A stretch of DNA of 64,000 nt from Limonium bicolor (lineage: Eukaryota; Streptophyta; Magnoliopsida; Caryophyllales; Plumbaginaceae), in the NCBI GenBank assembly GCA_023374045.1, contig CM041777.1, forward strand, positions 103,742,046 to 103,806,045, read 5' to 3'. A program made the position numbers and the translations under genes. Below the pieces are notes generated by a model. It saw only the letters and a program-made list of their open reading frames with translations, did no database searches and was not told where the DNA came from. Positions 22,585 through 35,264 of the stretch are shown piece by piece (positions within the stretch are counted from its first letter, which is position 1; every line of letters begins with the position of its first letter).

Positions 22585-25500
22585 AGAACCAGAAAAGTCC
22601 TTAATAGCATTCTTTGTATTGTTTTGGGAGTAGTTATCTAGAATGCTCCAATAGCATTGTGACAACTAAACTAGTAGGTGATGCAGTAGATAGCTTGTAT
22701 AGTAAGCACACGGGTAGAAGATTCACTAGTAAGCTAGCAAGTATGTCTTAGCAAGCAAGTAGGTGACCTAGCTAGTTAGCAAGCATGAGGTAGCAAGCAT
22801 GAGGTGGTAAGAATGAGGTGGCGAGTAGGAGGTGTCAAGTTAGGATTGGATAACACTTGGACCAATAGGAGTCTTACACCTAAGCAAGCTAGTAGGAGGT
22901 GGCAACACCACATTGGTTTTCATTTTGGCTGAATTACAACCATACATCCTTTTCCTCTATCTTAAGTAACTTAAGCCTTAAGTTTTCTTGTTGGTCCAAT
23001 AGGATTCAAGCCAACCGAAGGACAAATGTTGTGCCCCCATTCCCTTAGTCAACCTATGTGTTGTCACCAATATGATCAACAATATTTAGAACCAATTAGG
23101 ATGGAGCAAGTGTCACCACACAAGGCCTTACCTACCTAGGAAGGAAAGTGACTAAGTTAGCTTCCTTGCCTATATAAAACAACCAACACCCCTCCAAAAC
23201 ACTTCATTCAGCTCTGAAAACGTTCACCTTCATCAAGAGAGGCAGAGAGAGCAAGAAGAGAAGGCTACCTTACCTTACTACCTTGGCCAAGAGCAAGTTT
23301 GACGAGGAGGAACCTTTGCTCCACTTAAAGAATCCATCCATTACCTATACCTCTTGTAACCGTTAGGAGGAGAGCAAAGAAGGAAACCTCTCTAGGAAGG
23401 AAACCATGGCGGAGAGGAGAAGGAGGAAGAAGAAGTTCCATTGTTGTCCTACCTTTTAGGAAAGGTTGTTCTTGGAGTATTCTCCATTCAATTCTTGTCA
23501 TCCATGGCCGAAACCAAGAGGAAGAAACCAAGAGAGCTCACTCTATTTCCATGTCCATGTTCGGTGCTCCAAGGTTGTCTAAGGGTGCCTTAGTTTCTAG
23601 CAAGAGTATCCAAGGTCTTAAAGAAGGTTTTCTTCTTCAATTCTTAAGGTAACTTCAAGGTTACTATCCCTTCTCAAACCTATATGTTTTCAAAGACTAG
23701 AATCTCTTTTTATATTATATACATTCGTAGGTGTTTTGGGGTACAAACCCAATGAGTTGGAAATGAGCTTTAAGGAAGAAAAAGGTGTCTTAAAGACATA
23801 ACCTATGTAGCTGAATACATGGGAGTTGATTTGAGATGTTTAAATCATGGTTTATGAGCTTCTTTTATCTGAGAACTTATCTGGCTATGTGTGTGTTATT
23901 GAGGCCAAATTGTTATGGTGTGCTTGGTGAATAATTCTAGAAAATTGGTGTTTTAAGATCTATAACCAATTCCTAGATTGTAGAAAGTGTTCTATGTCAA
24001 CATGGTTTATGAGTTGATTTAAGTTACAAAATTAATATGACTACTTCATTTAATATCTTGGCCGAAAGTGATATGATTCACTGATGAATGGTTTTTTTTA
24101 AGGAAATTATGCTTCAAGACCTAAACTATATTGTCTATTTACTAGAAGTATACTAGATGAGGTTGTCATGAGTTTATGTTTAAGGCATAATCTAATCTGG
24201 ATAGATAAGGTTGTAGATAATTAGGTTTGCTTAGAAGGTTTAATCCTTGTTCTAAGGAAAATGTATGTTAGAGGTTAATCTAGTGTTTAGGGCCTTAAGG
24301 CTGAATTGGATAGATGGTGTTAGATGGATTGTTCTATGATATAAACTATGATTGTTGACCTTGTAAACTAACTTGGTTAAGTTAAGTAACTTATGTTTTA
24401 AGATGGAAATGATGGTATAAGCTAACTTAGGGTTTAAGTCCTTGAGGTCAAATGTATTAGTAACTCATTGGAGTTGTTTTAAGAGTGTTAACTATGGTTG
24501 TCTGTACTTTGAAACTAATCTGGTTGGATGAGTTTATAATTAGGTCAATTAGGTGATGATTGTTTGGATGATTGTGACCTTGTTTCAAGGTATGATTAAT
24601 GGTTATTTAGTTTTGCTAAGCTATTATGATGATTGTCGTGTATTATGGCCAAATTAATGGTTGGTTATTTGGATGAGTATGTCTTCGTATTAAGATATGC
24701 TTTATGGTTGATTGAAGTGTTTTACAAATTTGGTTAAGGTGTATATCAGTGATGCCGAATGGGTTGGTAAGTGTTTGAATGTTTATGACTTTGATTTAAG
24801 GTAAGAACTATGATTTGTCTGGTTGATCAAGACTTGGTCTTAATGTAAGATTTATGGTTGTTTGAATTGCTAAGCTGATATGTTTATTGGTGAGTGAGCT
24901 GGCCAAAGGTGCCTTGGAAAATTATGTGATTTTAACCTAGCCTTAAGTGATGTTTGATTATTGTTATGTTCCTTGTGTTTAAGAGATTATGATATACACT
25001 TTGTTAAGTAACTTGACTTTTGAGTCTTGCTATACTTGGAATGGTTATACTCTGGTTAATCAGGATTCAATGAGTAACTCATTGGAATGGATTGTTAAAA
25101 TATGGCCATATATGGAACTTGGGCAGTAACTGCCTCCTTATGACCTATTGAAATCATGGTACGCCTTGGGCTCCATGGGACACTTCATGATTTCATACAC
25201 TATAGTTTAAAGGTACTATAGGGGGTGTGCACATCTTTTAGGGTCTGGAGTGCGTTTGGGAAAGGTTGAATCGCCTTAAAGATCGAGATTCGTCCCTTGA
25301 CTTGGTTTGGATGGAAATGAAGAAGTTGAATGGATAATCAAGATAAATGAATTGGATTATATTCTATCTAAACATACTTGGATACCATATTGTTATTACT
25401 TGAATCTTTGGATGGTTAATTATCCTACTTGATCTATTGATTGTTTATGAACTAAATATATCTGGATGGCTTATTGTTGTACTCAAACTCTTATTGTTCG

Positions 25501-25600
25501 TACTTGAATTATCATGGTAAGAACTTGGACTATTGGTGATGTTACTTGTTCTCTTGAATGATTGAGAAAGATATGAATCAATGGCTATTTTGATATACTA
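22585..25600 (+). other. probable gypsy LTR or untranslated transcript region
   Basis: There is no coding frame. 22690-22900 is a degenerate array of AGCAAGCATGAGGTGG-like units. A TATA box (23171-23180) is followed by a purine-rich leader, and the next 2.3 kb is T/G-rich with repeated GGTTATTTGGATG/TTTATGGTTG phrases. The order of repeats, a TATA box and a long non-coding tail resembles a long LTR of a chromovirus (Tekay/Del type), but I could not find a primer site or a second LTR. Confidence 0.35.
23171..23180 (+). promoter_or_regulatory. TATA box
   Basis: TATATAAAAC is followed about 30 bp later by the CACTTCATTC initiator-like region and a GA-rich leader. It is probably an LTR promoter. 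Confidence 0.45.
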
Positions 25601-26432
25601 CTTCTTTGGACGGTAGCTTTGATTTTGACGTTATACCTGTGGTCACTTCTCTTTTTCTTCTCTTAATGTTTTCCCCCAATCCCTTGTTGACAAGTGGACA
25701 GTCTCCGCCTTATACCGTGACTCCATCGCCAAGTTCTCCATTCCGATGGATTATAAATGCATTATATTTCCAACTAAGCCGTCGAAAGTTACATCTCACA
25801 TCTCTTGTCTCTAGCGTTCCAATATTTGGATGGAGTTTCTCTTTTGCTAGCGCTATAAATGCTTGTAATTAAAATCTTGGGAATTAATAAAAATAATAAA
25901 ACCTTACTCCATGAGTTAATAGATCAAGTTTGTTGTTTTTTCTTTTTTGGCACAGTACTTTTCCCAATCACTTGCAACGACGGGAGCAACATTGGGTTCG
26001 ATCATTAGAAGAGGAAAGAGATGGAACCCAAGTCGCCAGCGACGACACGATTCTTATCGGCAATTTTAATCTATAGACCAAATACTAAACATACAGAAAC
26101 TACAAGAAGCGAGGGTTATATGCGCCAAGCATGAGATAGACAAAGAATCAGGAACAAGACCAGACAGATCGTTACTCATGCATGAAAAACACAACCATCA
26201 ACATTTTCCCGGTAAGTAACCCCATCAGCTGGCCTGTAATTCAGATTATTACCTGCTCTTCAGCGCTCATTATCATCATTAAAGACTACCTCTCTCCATT
26301 TTGCATACAAAGAATAATTCCTCAGCAGGTAAATAATAGCGGTAAAATACATGAAAACCTATCAACATCAGAGCTCGTTTCTGTCGTTGTGGAAGCAAGA
26401 AAAAATTGAGGTGGGATTTGGTAAGTTGCAAC
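25601..26432. other. 3' flank of the S26-family gene
   Basis: I recognise no gene. An 88-residue open frame (25606-25872) has no family resemblance. The right part (26170-26432) is probably the 3' untranslated region of the minus-strand gene next to it. Confidence 0.45.
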
Positions 26433-29400
26433 CTATGATGCTCTGTGATACTTTGCCATCTCATCCACATCAAGCTCGACCTCTAAGACTGGTAAATCCC
26501 TTCGCGTGCTAATTTGACTGGGCATCACCAGAAGATGATATTAATTGAAAGAGAAAAAAGATTCAAACCCCATGTCACGGTAATAATTTCTCAACTTTCA
26601 CTCACCTGTTCTGCACTGGGCCATGATCTACCGCATTTCTAAGGCAATATATGACTCTTCCAATAAGTTCTGACGTTGAAACAGGACCAAAAGTCCGGCT
26701 GTCTAGCGCTTCCTGCTATGTACAGTTTAGCGAGCTAGTATAATTAAAGAGGTCCATCTATACAAACGAAGATAAAAGAAAAAGAAGCCCAGCAAACATA
26801 TTTGGATAATGATTAGAACAAGGGTAATATGTATCACATGGTGGATCAGGAGGGACGGGGTCAACAGAGGATATTTACTGGATACCTTCGGACTCATAGC
26901 TTTATTGTCTGCTAAGACCCAACATTGGTTCTTTTCAAGAACAAAGGGCTCCTCCTTTTCATCAGCAGAAACCATTTCATACCCTTCCAGAGCAGCCACT
27001 CTTCTGACAAGTTGATTTTCAGAGTTCTCAGGGTCTTTGAAGACCACAACATCTCCAACACATCTGTTGGAAAGTTCACCAAGTAACGCCAATAACATAT
27101 AAGCAGCCAACCATAAAAATTAGTAAATGAACTTGCTATATAAGGAACCAGAAAAATATGCTCTTATGTATACTAGAAAGTCAAACTAAAATAAGGAGAA
27201 CCTAGCTAAAAGCATAAAACTCTGGCTACAAAAGTTGAGAATCAGGTTATAAAAAGAAGAGCTCACTTAAAGAAGCAGCTGAATACAGATGATCATAAAT
27301 CGGACACCCAATATAACTGTGAACTCCTTGGTCATCTAGACAGATGCCACTACAAAGACACCTAACAAATCTACCATGGAGACTATGGAGTGAAGTATGA
27401 TCTGTATCCGAGTTTGAGTCCCACAAATGCACTGTAATATGACAACCAGATGAAAGAATGAAAAATGAAACAAATCAGATGTAAAATAACAAATACATAA
27501 TTATCTTCGATCAGGAGATGGCAACAAAGAGAAGAGTTCGAAAGGACAATCCAAAATTCAACCATGGAGTATGAAAGAATTGATCCAAGAGTCAAGCTCT
27601 CACGAGCAATCAAGTGTAAATAGAAAAACTGTAATTACGTTGGATCACGAAATGGTAGTCTACGAATTAAAAGAGTGCTGCCATGGCTTCCAATCATAGG
27701 AGCCATTTGCTCTCCCTTGTCCCAGGACATGTAAGTCAATTTCCCCTGCAAGAACGTCCTCCATATCGCATCACCCATTTCCTGTTGACTTAGCTTTCCT
27801 CGCTTATAGCTCTGTAAAAAAAAACACTTTAATTGAAGTCTGCTATTTCCATAAATAACATAGCTTCCGCCACCATTTTTATACAAAATAGGTGTGCAAT
27901 GACAGGTGGTTAGCATGACAGCCAGATCTTAGAAATCTCATCTCGAAGAGGGCAAGAAGAACAGTTATTAAACTCTCAAGGGCTTAGGCAACGTTCAATG
28001 CTTAAGGGGTAATTTCTCAAATCTATAGGAAAGAGGGATGGTAATCTCGCATTCAACTACCGCGTCGACCAAACAAGGTAATGCTGAACGCTCCAGGGGT
28101 AGGAAAGACGGATGGTAATCTCACATTCAACTAAGGCCACGAATGACCACGGATAACCAGAATAAGAAATGACGTCTGAATGACACCACTAATATCTCAG
28201 AAATTTTCATCTTTCAAGGAAGATAGGGGCTTCTGATTGAGCTTGAGAGCTCGATTCAGGTGTCTTCTATGTAAGATAATAGGATTAATCCCTGTGTGGA
28301 TTACCGATTGTATTACTTCCAATATATAGAGATATGTTACAATGTTAGTGCCGTAAAGGTAGGAAGAGGTTAGCAGATTTAGGAAGTGGTTAGGAGATTC
28401 AGGAGGCAGGTACTAGATATTTTTACAGCCCCCCGCAGTCGAAGCCTGAGGAGGTCGAAGGCCGAGACTGGTTCTAAAATCTACAAAAATCGAGTACGGT
28501 AATCCTTTTGTCATTATATCTGCAAATTGGCTAGTCATTGGAACGTGAAGCACACGAGCGTGACCCAAGGCGACCTTCTCGCGGACAAAGTGGATGTCAA
28601 GTTCGATGTGTTTGGTTCGCTGATGTTGAACTGGATTTGCAGACATGTAGACGGCACTGATATTATCGCAGAAGACCACGGTAGCCTGAGAGGTGGGTGC
28701 CCCGAGTTCTTTGAGCAAACTGCGGAGCCAACACGATTCGGCTATGGCATTGGCGACAGCCCGGTATTCAGCTTCAGCACTGGAGCGAGAGACGGTTGGT
28801 TGTCGTTTGGAGGACCAGGAGACAAGGTTGGAACCAAGGAATGTGCAATATCCGGAGGTGGAGCGACGTGTGTCGGGGCAGCCGGCCCAGTCTGCATCAG
28901 AGTAGATGGTGAGTTTATCGGAAGTGTCGGGAGTGATGCTGAGGCCGAGATGACATGTGCCTTTGATGTAGCGTAAGATGCGCTTCAGGGCAGTGTAGTG
29001 GGCTTCGCGGGGGTCATGCATGTGGAGGCAACACTGTTGAACAGCATAGCTGATGTCGGGGCGGGTGAATGTGAGATATTGGAGTGCGCCAGCCAGGGAT
29101 CGGTACGCGGTGGGGTCGGCCACCGGTGGGCCGATATCGTGTCCGAGTTTGGGGTTGGTGTCAACTGGGGTGCGACTGGGGTTACAGTTGGTCATACCAA
29201 AGCGATGGAGAATGTCCTTGGCGTAGGTGGTTTGGTTGAGATGGAGGCCGGTTGACGAGCGGGTGACAGACAGACAGACCGAGGAAGTGGTGGAGGGGCC
29301 CAAGGTCAGTCATTGAGAATTCGGTGCTTAGGGCCTGGATGATTTGTTTGAGAAGCGTGGGAGTGGAGGCCGTAAGGATGATGTCATCGACGTAGACGAG

Positions 29401-32400
29401 GAGGTGTGCTTGAGTGAGGCCGTGATGGAGGACGAACAGAGAGGGATCGGACCGGCAACTGGTGAATCCAATTCGAGTGATGTAGTCTGAAAAACGGCGA
29501 TACCAAGCACGCGGGGTTTGTTTGAGGCCGTACAGTGCTTTACGGAGTTTGCAAACATGATGTGGAAAGCGCGGATCGATGAAGCCTGGAGGCTGCTGAC
29601 AATAGACATCTTCAGCTAGATGGCCATGGAGAAAAGCATTTTTTACGTCGAGTTGGTGAATTGGCCAGCGTCGGGTAACTGCCAAGGAGAGGACAGTACG
29701 AACGGTGGTTGGTTTGACGACTGGGGAGAATGTCTCGTCAAAGTCCAGGCCGTGTTCTTGTGAAAATCCGCGAGCGACCCAGCGAGATTTGTAGCGAGAG
29801 AGGTTCCCATCTGCATCAAATTTATGACGAAATAACTATTTTCCAGAAACAACATTAGCATCACGGGGCCGAGGGACAAGGTCCCACGTTCTATTTTTAA
29901 TCAAGGCATCAAATTCATCCTTCATCGATTGAAACCATTGTGGATCTTGGAGGGCAGTTTTGTGATTCTTGGGAAGAGGGGTGGTGGTGACATGGAGATT
30001 AAAGGGAGTTCATGGCTTGGAAATACCGGATTTGGAGCGGGTAACCATGGGGTGACTGGGTGTGGGGTCGGGAACAGTGGATGTGGGGGCATTGATGGCG
30101 TGGGCCTGTTCGGAAGTGGTACTGGGTGTCGGGTGGGTGGGTGGTGATGTAGGAGGTGAGGACGTTGAATCATCTGTGGGGCCGGGAGTAAGTCGTGGTG
30201 ATGGTTGGTCGGTAGATTGGGAGGGTCGTTGGGCCGGGGAGGATAGGGAGATAGGATTGGGCCGAACAGGGGAGGGGTGTGAGGGATGGTGACGCACTGG
30301 TTGTGGATCGTGTGGGATAGTGGAGACAGGATTGGGCTGGGGAGTAGAGCAGTGTGAGTGGGGCCGTGCAGGATGAGGCGAGAGAATGTGTTGGGCCGAA
30401 ATGGGGGGAGGCTCATCACTTGTGGAGTCTGGCGGATTGGGTGTTGGTGTCGGTCGTGATGGGTTAGAATGTGTCGGATACGGGAATATTGTTTCGTGGA
30501 AAGTGACGTGGTGGGAGATGAGTACGCGGTTGGTTCGGAGGTCGAGGCAACGATACCCCTTATGATTGGGGCATAACCAAGGAAGATGCACGGAGTGGTT
30601 CGTGGGGCTAGTTTTTGGGTGGTGATGTTGGCGGTGTGGGGGTAGCAAAGACAACCGAAGGTGCGAAGGTGGTCATAGAATGGGGTATGGCAATACAACA
30701 TGGTGTGGGGTGGTTAGTAGTTGGTGGTTGATGTGGGGGTGAGGTTGAGGAGATACGTAGTGGTGGCAAGTGCTTCGGCCCAAAATTGGGAGGGGAGATG
30801 GGCTTGAAAGAGCAAGGTACGAATGCCATTGGTGATGGTGCGTATCATTCGTTCCGCTTTGCCATTCTGTTGGGAGGTGTGAGGGTAGGAGAAACGTAGG
30901 ACCGTGCTGTGGGAAGCAAGGTATGCGCGTAGGGTTTGATTATCGAATTCCCCGCCATGGTCGCATTGTATTTGTTTGATATAGCGATCAAACTGGGTAC
31001 GAACAAACGCGTGAAATTGTTTGAGTATTGAAGTTGTGTCTGATTTGTGTTTGATCGGAAAAGTCCACAAGTAGTGAGAATAATCATCAAGAATAATCAA
31101 AAAATATTTAAACCCGCTTAAACTTGGGACCGGTGAGGTCCATAAGTCACAATGGACGATATCAAACGGGAACGAAGTAACAGTTGTAGAACGTGTAAAC
31201 GGGAGCCGTGTTTGTTTGCCCAAAAAACAGGCAGTACAATGTGACGGGGTATTATTAGCAGAGGAAATAATTCGTTGATTAATTAAAAACTGAAGAGAAG
31301 CACGACTTGGATGAGCAAGCCGTTGGTGCCACGGTGTGGTGGAAGTGTCTGCCGAAAGGGCGATGGAAGGACGCCACGTCTGAGCGGGAACAAAGGGATA
31401 GAGATCACCATCACTATTGGAGCGATGGATCACGGTCCTGTGAATAGGGTCCTTAATAGAAAAACCGAACCGATCAAATTCAATAGTGCAGTTATTATCA
31501 CAGCAAAATTGTCGAACGGAAATTAGCTTCTTAATGAGGTGCGGGGTAACAAAAATATTGTTTAATTTAAACGAGGAAGAAGGAAGAGTAGTTTGACCGA
31601 CCATTTCAATCGGTAGTAAATGGCCATTACCGACAATTATCTTTGAAGGAGAATTCGTGCCGAGATTAGAAACAGAAGAGAGAGTACCTTGGGAGTTGCT
31701 CATATGGGAAGACACTCCACTGTCCATGTACCACTGGGTGTCGGATGGACGAGGGGAGGCAGCGAAGGCGTTCAGGGCATTAACCAGCCCGTTTTGATCC
31801 CAGGTGGGCACGGCGGTCGCGGCTTGCAAGGCGGGAGCTGGTGTGGGCGGTCGAGGGCCAAGGATTCCCTGCTGCGACCAGGGTTGCGACCACTGCGCGG
31901 CGCCGTTCAGAAGATTCCACAGCTGAGTTTGGAGAGATGCGCGTCCCCGGCCGCGCCCCCTGCCCCGACCCCGACGACCATTACGCGAGGTAGACGATGA
32001 ACGAGAGGGAGTAGAGGTGGCGGAGCCGTCAGTTGGAGGCTCGACGGGTGGCGGCGGACCGGAAGTGACAGCGGCAGGTGCGGTGGAGTTGGTGAGGGCA
32101 GTCGCAGGCGGCTGGATATTTGCGCGACACGTTTCCTCCAAAATTAGAGCACTGCGCACCGCCTGAAAGGATGGGAATGGTCGCTGAAATTGTAAGATGC
32201 TTCGGAGATTCGAATAGCTTTCATTTAAGCCGCTGAGAGTCTGGAGAACTAAGTTCTCGTCGGTGACAGGATTGTCAACGTCGGCAAGAGCATCTGAGAG
32301 TGTTTTAAGCTTTGCACAGTACTCATTAATGGAGAGGGCGCCCTGTCGATAGCCGCGAAACTCGGCTTCGAGTTGAATCGCCCGTGCTTTCTTGTTATCA

Positions 32401-33756
32401 CGAAAGAGGTTCTCGATAGATTGCCAAACGTCGAGGGCGGTAGCGTTGGGGCGCATGATGAGACTGAAAATGTCTGGATGTATGGTGGCATATATCCACG
32501 ATATTACTGTGAAATCGAGGAGTGCCCAGCTGTCATCGCTTGTGGGGGGAGAACCGTCGACGTGGCGGAGGAGGTTGAATTTCCCGAGAGTTACCAAGAA
32601 TAAATGCCGCCACAGTGAGTAGTTTGGCGGGGATTGAGTGAGCTCAATCCTGACGTGGGTGGCGATTGAGTTTACATGCAGCGTCTGGGATACGGCTATG
32701 GCTGCGGGAGTGGTGGCAGGGATGTTTGCGGATTGACGTGGTGGAGATTGTGGTGGGGAGGCAAGGAGCGTACGCTCAAATGCGGGAGGAGAGACGTCAG
32801 GGGAAGGTGGGTTGTTGGGATTATCCGCCATGATTGGGAAGGGGTAAGCAAAAAAGGGAAGGGCGGCGTATGGATTGAGGAGGGATAGGACGAAACAGAG
32901 AAAGGCAGAGAACAATTGTGGTGAGAGAGAGGATCGAGAAAGTATGAGGAAGCCTGATACCATGTAAGATAATAGGATTAATCCCTGTGTGGATTACCGA
33001 TTGTATTACTTCCAATATATAGAGATATGTTACAATGTTAGTGCCGTAAAGGTAGGAAGAGGTTAGCAGATTTAGGAAGTGGTTAGGAGATTCAGGAGGC
33101 AGGTACTAGATATTTTTACATTCTAATGCAACTAGAGGGAGTTCAAGATATCTATCGATTGAAGATCAGGGGACCAAACAGCAACATCAACTGTGTGCAT
33201 TATCCATAGAGGAGATCATACGATCCCTTCTTTCCCTTTCATCGGGAAAAATATATAAGGCATTATCATATCGGTTCAATAACACAGCTCACAGTACCAA
33301 ATTATGTACTTCCTGATCCGGTAAGGTGAACAAACAAACAATTTCGAGCAGAAAATTTCAGAAACTACCAATCCGTAGATGCAACAGATTAAAATTAGAT
33401 TGAGCAGTACTGCATTTAATTCATACAGAATTCGGAGATACTGCATAAAAGGCCAACAAAGCTCGCTATAAAATCCAGATTTCTCCCCTGCATCAAGAAG
33501 AAGTGCACTTTTTCGGCAATGAGAAAAAAGCAAACGAGCAGAAGACTTCAGCCAGGAGTTAATTGAACGTAATATTAGCAACTCAAAGTTGAAACACAGA
33601 GCTAAGAATGTCGCTCAGCAATAAACCTTTTGCAGCTTATCGCAAAGAGCGAGTAAATCAAATGGAAGAAGAAAGAAAGGGCACCTTCCAGCAGACCGAA
33701 ACGGAGTAATCGAACTTCTGGGCAAGATATCGAAGCCAGGTCGACATAGCTACCAT
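26433..33756 (-). CDS. S24/S26 signal-peptidase family protein, five exons
   Basis: Exons on the minus strand: 33756-33685, 27811-27639, 27063-26886, 26712-26606 and 26517-26433. All introns are GT-AG and phases agree, giving 204 residues, about the size I recall for Arabidopsis At1g06200 and At2g31140. Exon 1 encodes MVAMSTWLRYLAQKF; exon 2 SYKRGKLSQQEMGDAIWR; exon 3 GDVVVFKDPE, RRVAALEGYE and NQCWVLADN; exon 4 DSRTFGPVS, GRVIYCLR and AVDHGPVQN; exon 5 an acidic ELDVDEMAKYHRAS tail. The signal peptidase fold boxes are present. The usual catalytic Ser (xSMxPT) is replaced in GEQMAPM, and the usual Lys (KRV) by Arg in VRRVAAL, so proteolysis is doubtful. Intron 1 is about 5.9 kb because a complete copia element sits inside it. 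The location in the cell is not evident from sequence. Confidence 0.88.
28270..28427 (-). repeat. 3' LTR (left) of intronic copia element
   Basis: 158 bp, TG...CA, identical to 32963-33120 by eye. Confidence 0.95.
28413..32831 (-). pseudogene. copia gag-pol polyprotein with five visible lesions
   Basis: It starts at the ATG of MADNPNNPPSP (32831). Gag has the LWRHLFLVTLGKFNLLRHVDG block and an Arg/Gly-rich stretch but no clear CCHC knuckle. Protease carries YMDSGVSSHM. Integrase has WHQRLAHPS...CTACFLGK, DIVHCDLW and LIILDDYSHY. Reverse transcriptase has LDVKNAFLHG and YVDDIIL; RNase H has YSDADWAGC and SSAEAEYRA. Lesions: TAA at 30716-30714 (after STTNY), loss of one C in a C run near 30570, TGA at 30012-30010, TAG at 29838-29836 (in GK*LFRHK) and a 4-bp CTGT expansion near 29270. 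All three stops are one C-to-T or G-to-A step from the expected codon. It is otherwise full length. Confidence 0.93.
32963..33120 (-). repeat. 5' LTR (right) of intronic copia element
   Basis: 158 bp. TGGTATCAGGC (minus) directly follows as primer site (plus 32949-32962 region). Confidence 0.95.
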
Positions 33757-33899
33757 TTGTGAGAATTCTTCAGAAAGCTTCCTAGATTCTGCACGCGCTT
33801 CCTTTCTTCTTCCCGATTGCACTATCAGATACGGGCGATAAAATCGAATAGGCTCACTCTTTTCTCCCCTCTATAAGGTTGTGCTTATTGGATTATAAG

Positions 33900-34335
33900 G
33901 AGAACCGAAACTGTTTTAATTTTTTAAACCAAAAATTGTAACTTTCTTTTTTAAAAAAGTTGGTTGTTCGTGATATTTTTTGGTTCAGTTTTCGGTAGGG
34001 TAATTTGGTTTACTCGAATAATCGAATTACATATATTGAAAATATTAGTTAATTTGGTTCTTTTTATGGTTCGGTTCTATTTTAAAATTAGTTTCCTCTA
34101 TAAATTTTGGTTCTTTTTTTATAGTTCAGTTCTTTTTATAATCAGGTTCTAACTAAGAACGGTTCGATTCTCGGTTCTAGCCTTGAAAAAATTTCGGTTA
34201 TTCGGTTCTCGGTTATTTCAGTTCTCAGACTCAAATTCGGTTTTTTGGGTGTAACCGAAAACCGAACTATTTTCTTAATTCGGTTTTTGGATAGAACCGA
34301 ATAACCGAATGCTCACTCGGTACTGTTCGGCACTA
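33900..34335. repeat. CGGTT/AACCG-rich degenerate repeat
   Basis: Phrases such as TTCGGTTCTCGGTTAT, AACCGAAAACCGAAC and AACCGAATAACCGAAT recur in T-rich DNA upstream of the S26-family gene. It is a common type of plant low-complexity repeat with no coding potential. Confidence 0.65.
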
Positions 34336-34917
34336 AACTTTATCCTACTTTTCCATTTAAAATAACTCTATTTTGTTCAAAAACAGCTCTATTTGTAAAA
34401 GTCAAACAGCCTTTAAAATAAATTTTAATTTACTTACGTTTGGGATATAAAGCTGTCTTTTTTGTTGCATCAAAAATATAAATTTACTCATACATTTTTT
34501 CACAATTTACAAGTTATACCAGTATAAGCTCCTCCCTCCTCCTTCTCTGTCGTGTTCTCTCTTCATATTCTCCTCTTTTGCTAATCTCCAGTAGATTGTG
34601 GCGCCATTTTCAACTGATATTTGGACTAGCTATGCTGCTATATTTGCTGATCCATCAGTGGATGCTGTTGATAATTTCTCTGACGCCGTTAGCATTCCTT
34701 CTTTCTTCATTTCATTTATTATTCTTCATCTGGCTATACAAACTCGAGTGAGGAGAACTGCTTCACTCACTTTCTCTGAGGTAATTAATTTTCAATTGTT
34801 TGCTGCTTTTCTGGAGATGATTCTATTTCTACACATATATGTATATAGTATTGAATATGTGTGTGCAATCACTTCACCTAATTATCTAATTGAAATACTA
34901 CACAATGTTTGTAGTCC
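34336..34917. other. host flank left of the MULE
   Basis: From about 34598 to 34771 a frame without ATG reads STDIWTSYAAIFADPSVD and ends at a possible GT splice donor (GAGGTAATT). It could be an exon of an unknown gene whose continuation lies across the MULE (45437 onward), but I do not recognise the protein. Confidence 0.3.
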
Positions 34918-34926
34918 TAATTAGTT

Positions 34927-35088
34927 GGAAAAATTCCCGTACGTGTGCCTTTCCTCTGTTCATTTCCCAATCACGGTTGATATTGTTAGAATTGACCGAG
35001 AATGAGTTTTTTTTTTGTTATGTACAGAAGCCGATAACGGCTCTACCGGCTTCCAGATGCCGATAACGAGACTATCGGCTTCTTCACA
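34927..35088. repeat. left TIR of the MULE
   Basis: 162 bp, inverted to 45265-45427 with about six differences. Its inner part holds clustered GCCGATA/TATCGGC motifs (for example 35029-35080), which continue to about 35175 beyond the TIR. They are candidate transposase binding sites. Confidence 0.95.
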
Positions 35089-35264
35089 CATCGACACAGA
35101 TGCCGATTCCACCGATATCGGCTTCTTTGCATATCCTCCCAAAACCGAAATGTATAAACCAACACACATGCCGATACTCTCACTACCTCATTCTCATTTC
35201 TTAAAATTCCACTATCTCCCAACCTTTCCAAACCAACAAATCCTCTCTTTTCCCCTGGAGCAAA

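Larger units (their letters stand above)
28270..33120 (-). mobile_element. complete Ty1/copia element inside intron 1 of the S26-family gene
   Basis: The 158-bp LTRs (28270-28427 and 32963-33120) appear identical, start TGTAAGATAATAGG and end ATATTTTTACA. The 5-bp target duplication is TTCTA (28265-28269 and 33121-33125). The minus-strand primer site TGGTATCAGGCTTCC follows the right LTR, and the polypurine tract CTGCGGGGGGC precedes the left LTR. It has the same orientation as the host gene. All domains are present in copia order (gag, protease, integrase, reverse transcriptase, RNase H), but the frame is interrupted. The identical LTRs point to a recent insertion. Confidence 0.96.

Noticed and set aside
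23325..23531. 68-residue minus-strand frame in GA-rich DNA
   Set aside because: It is antisense to a purine-rich leader after a TATA box; composition effect.
30010..30701. Pro/Thr/His-rich frames and their opposite-strand shadows
   Set aside because: They are the linker between integrase and reverse transcriptase of the intronic copia element, not separate genes.
34598..34924. 108-residue frame left of the MULE as a host gene
   Set aside because: It lacks an ATG start and any recognised domain; kept only as a possible exon in the flank description.
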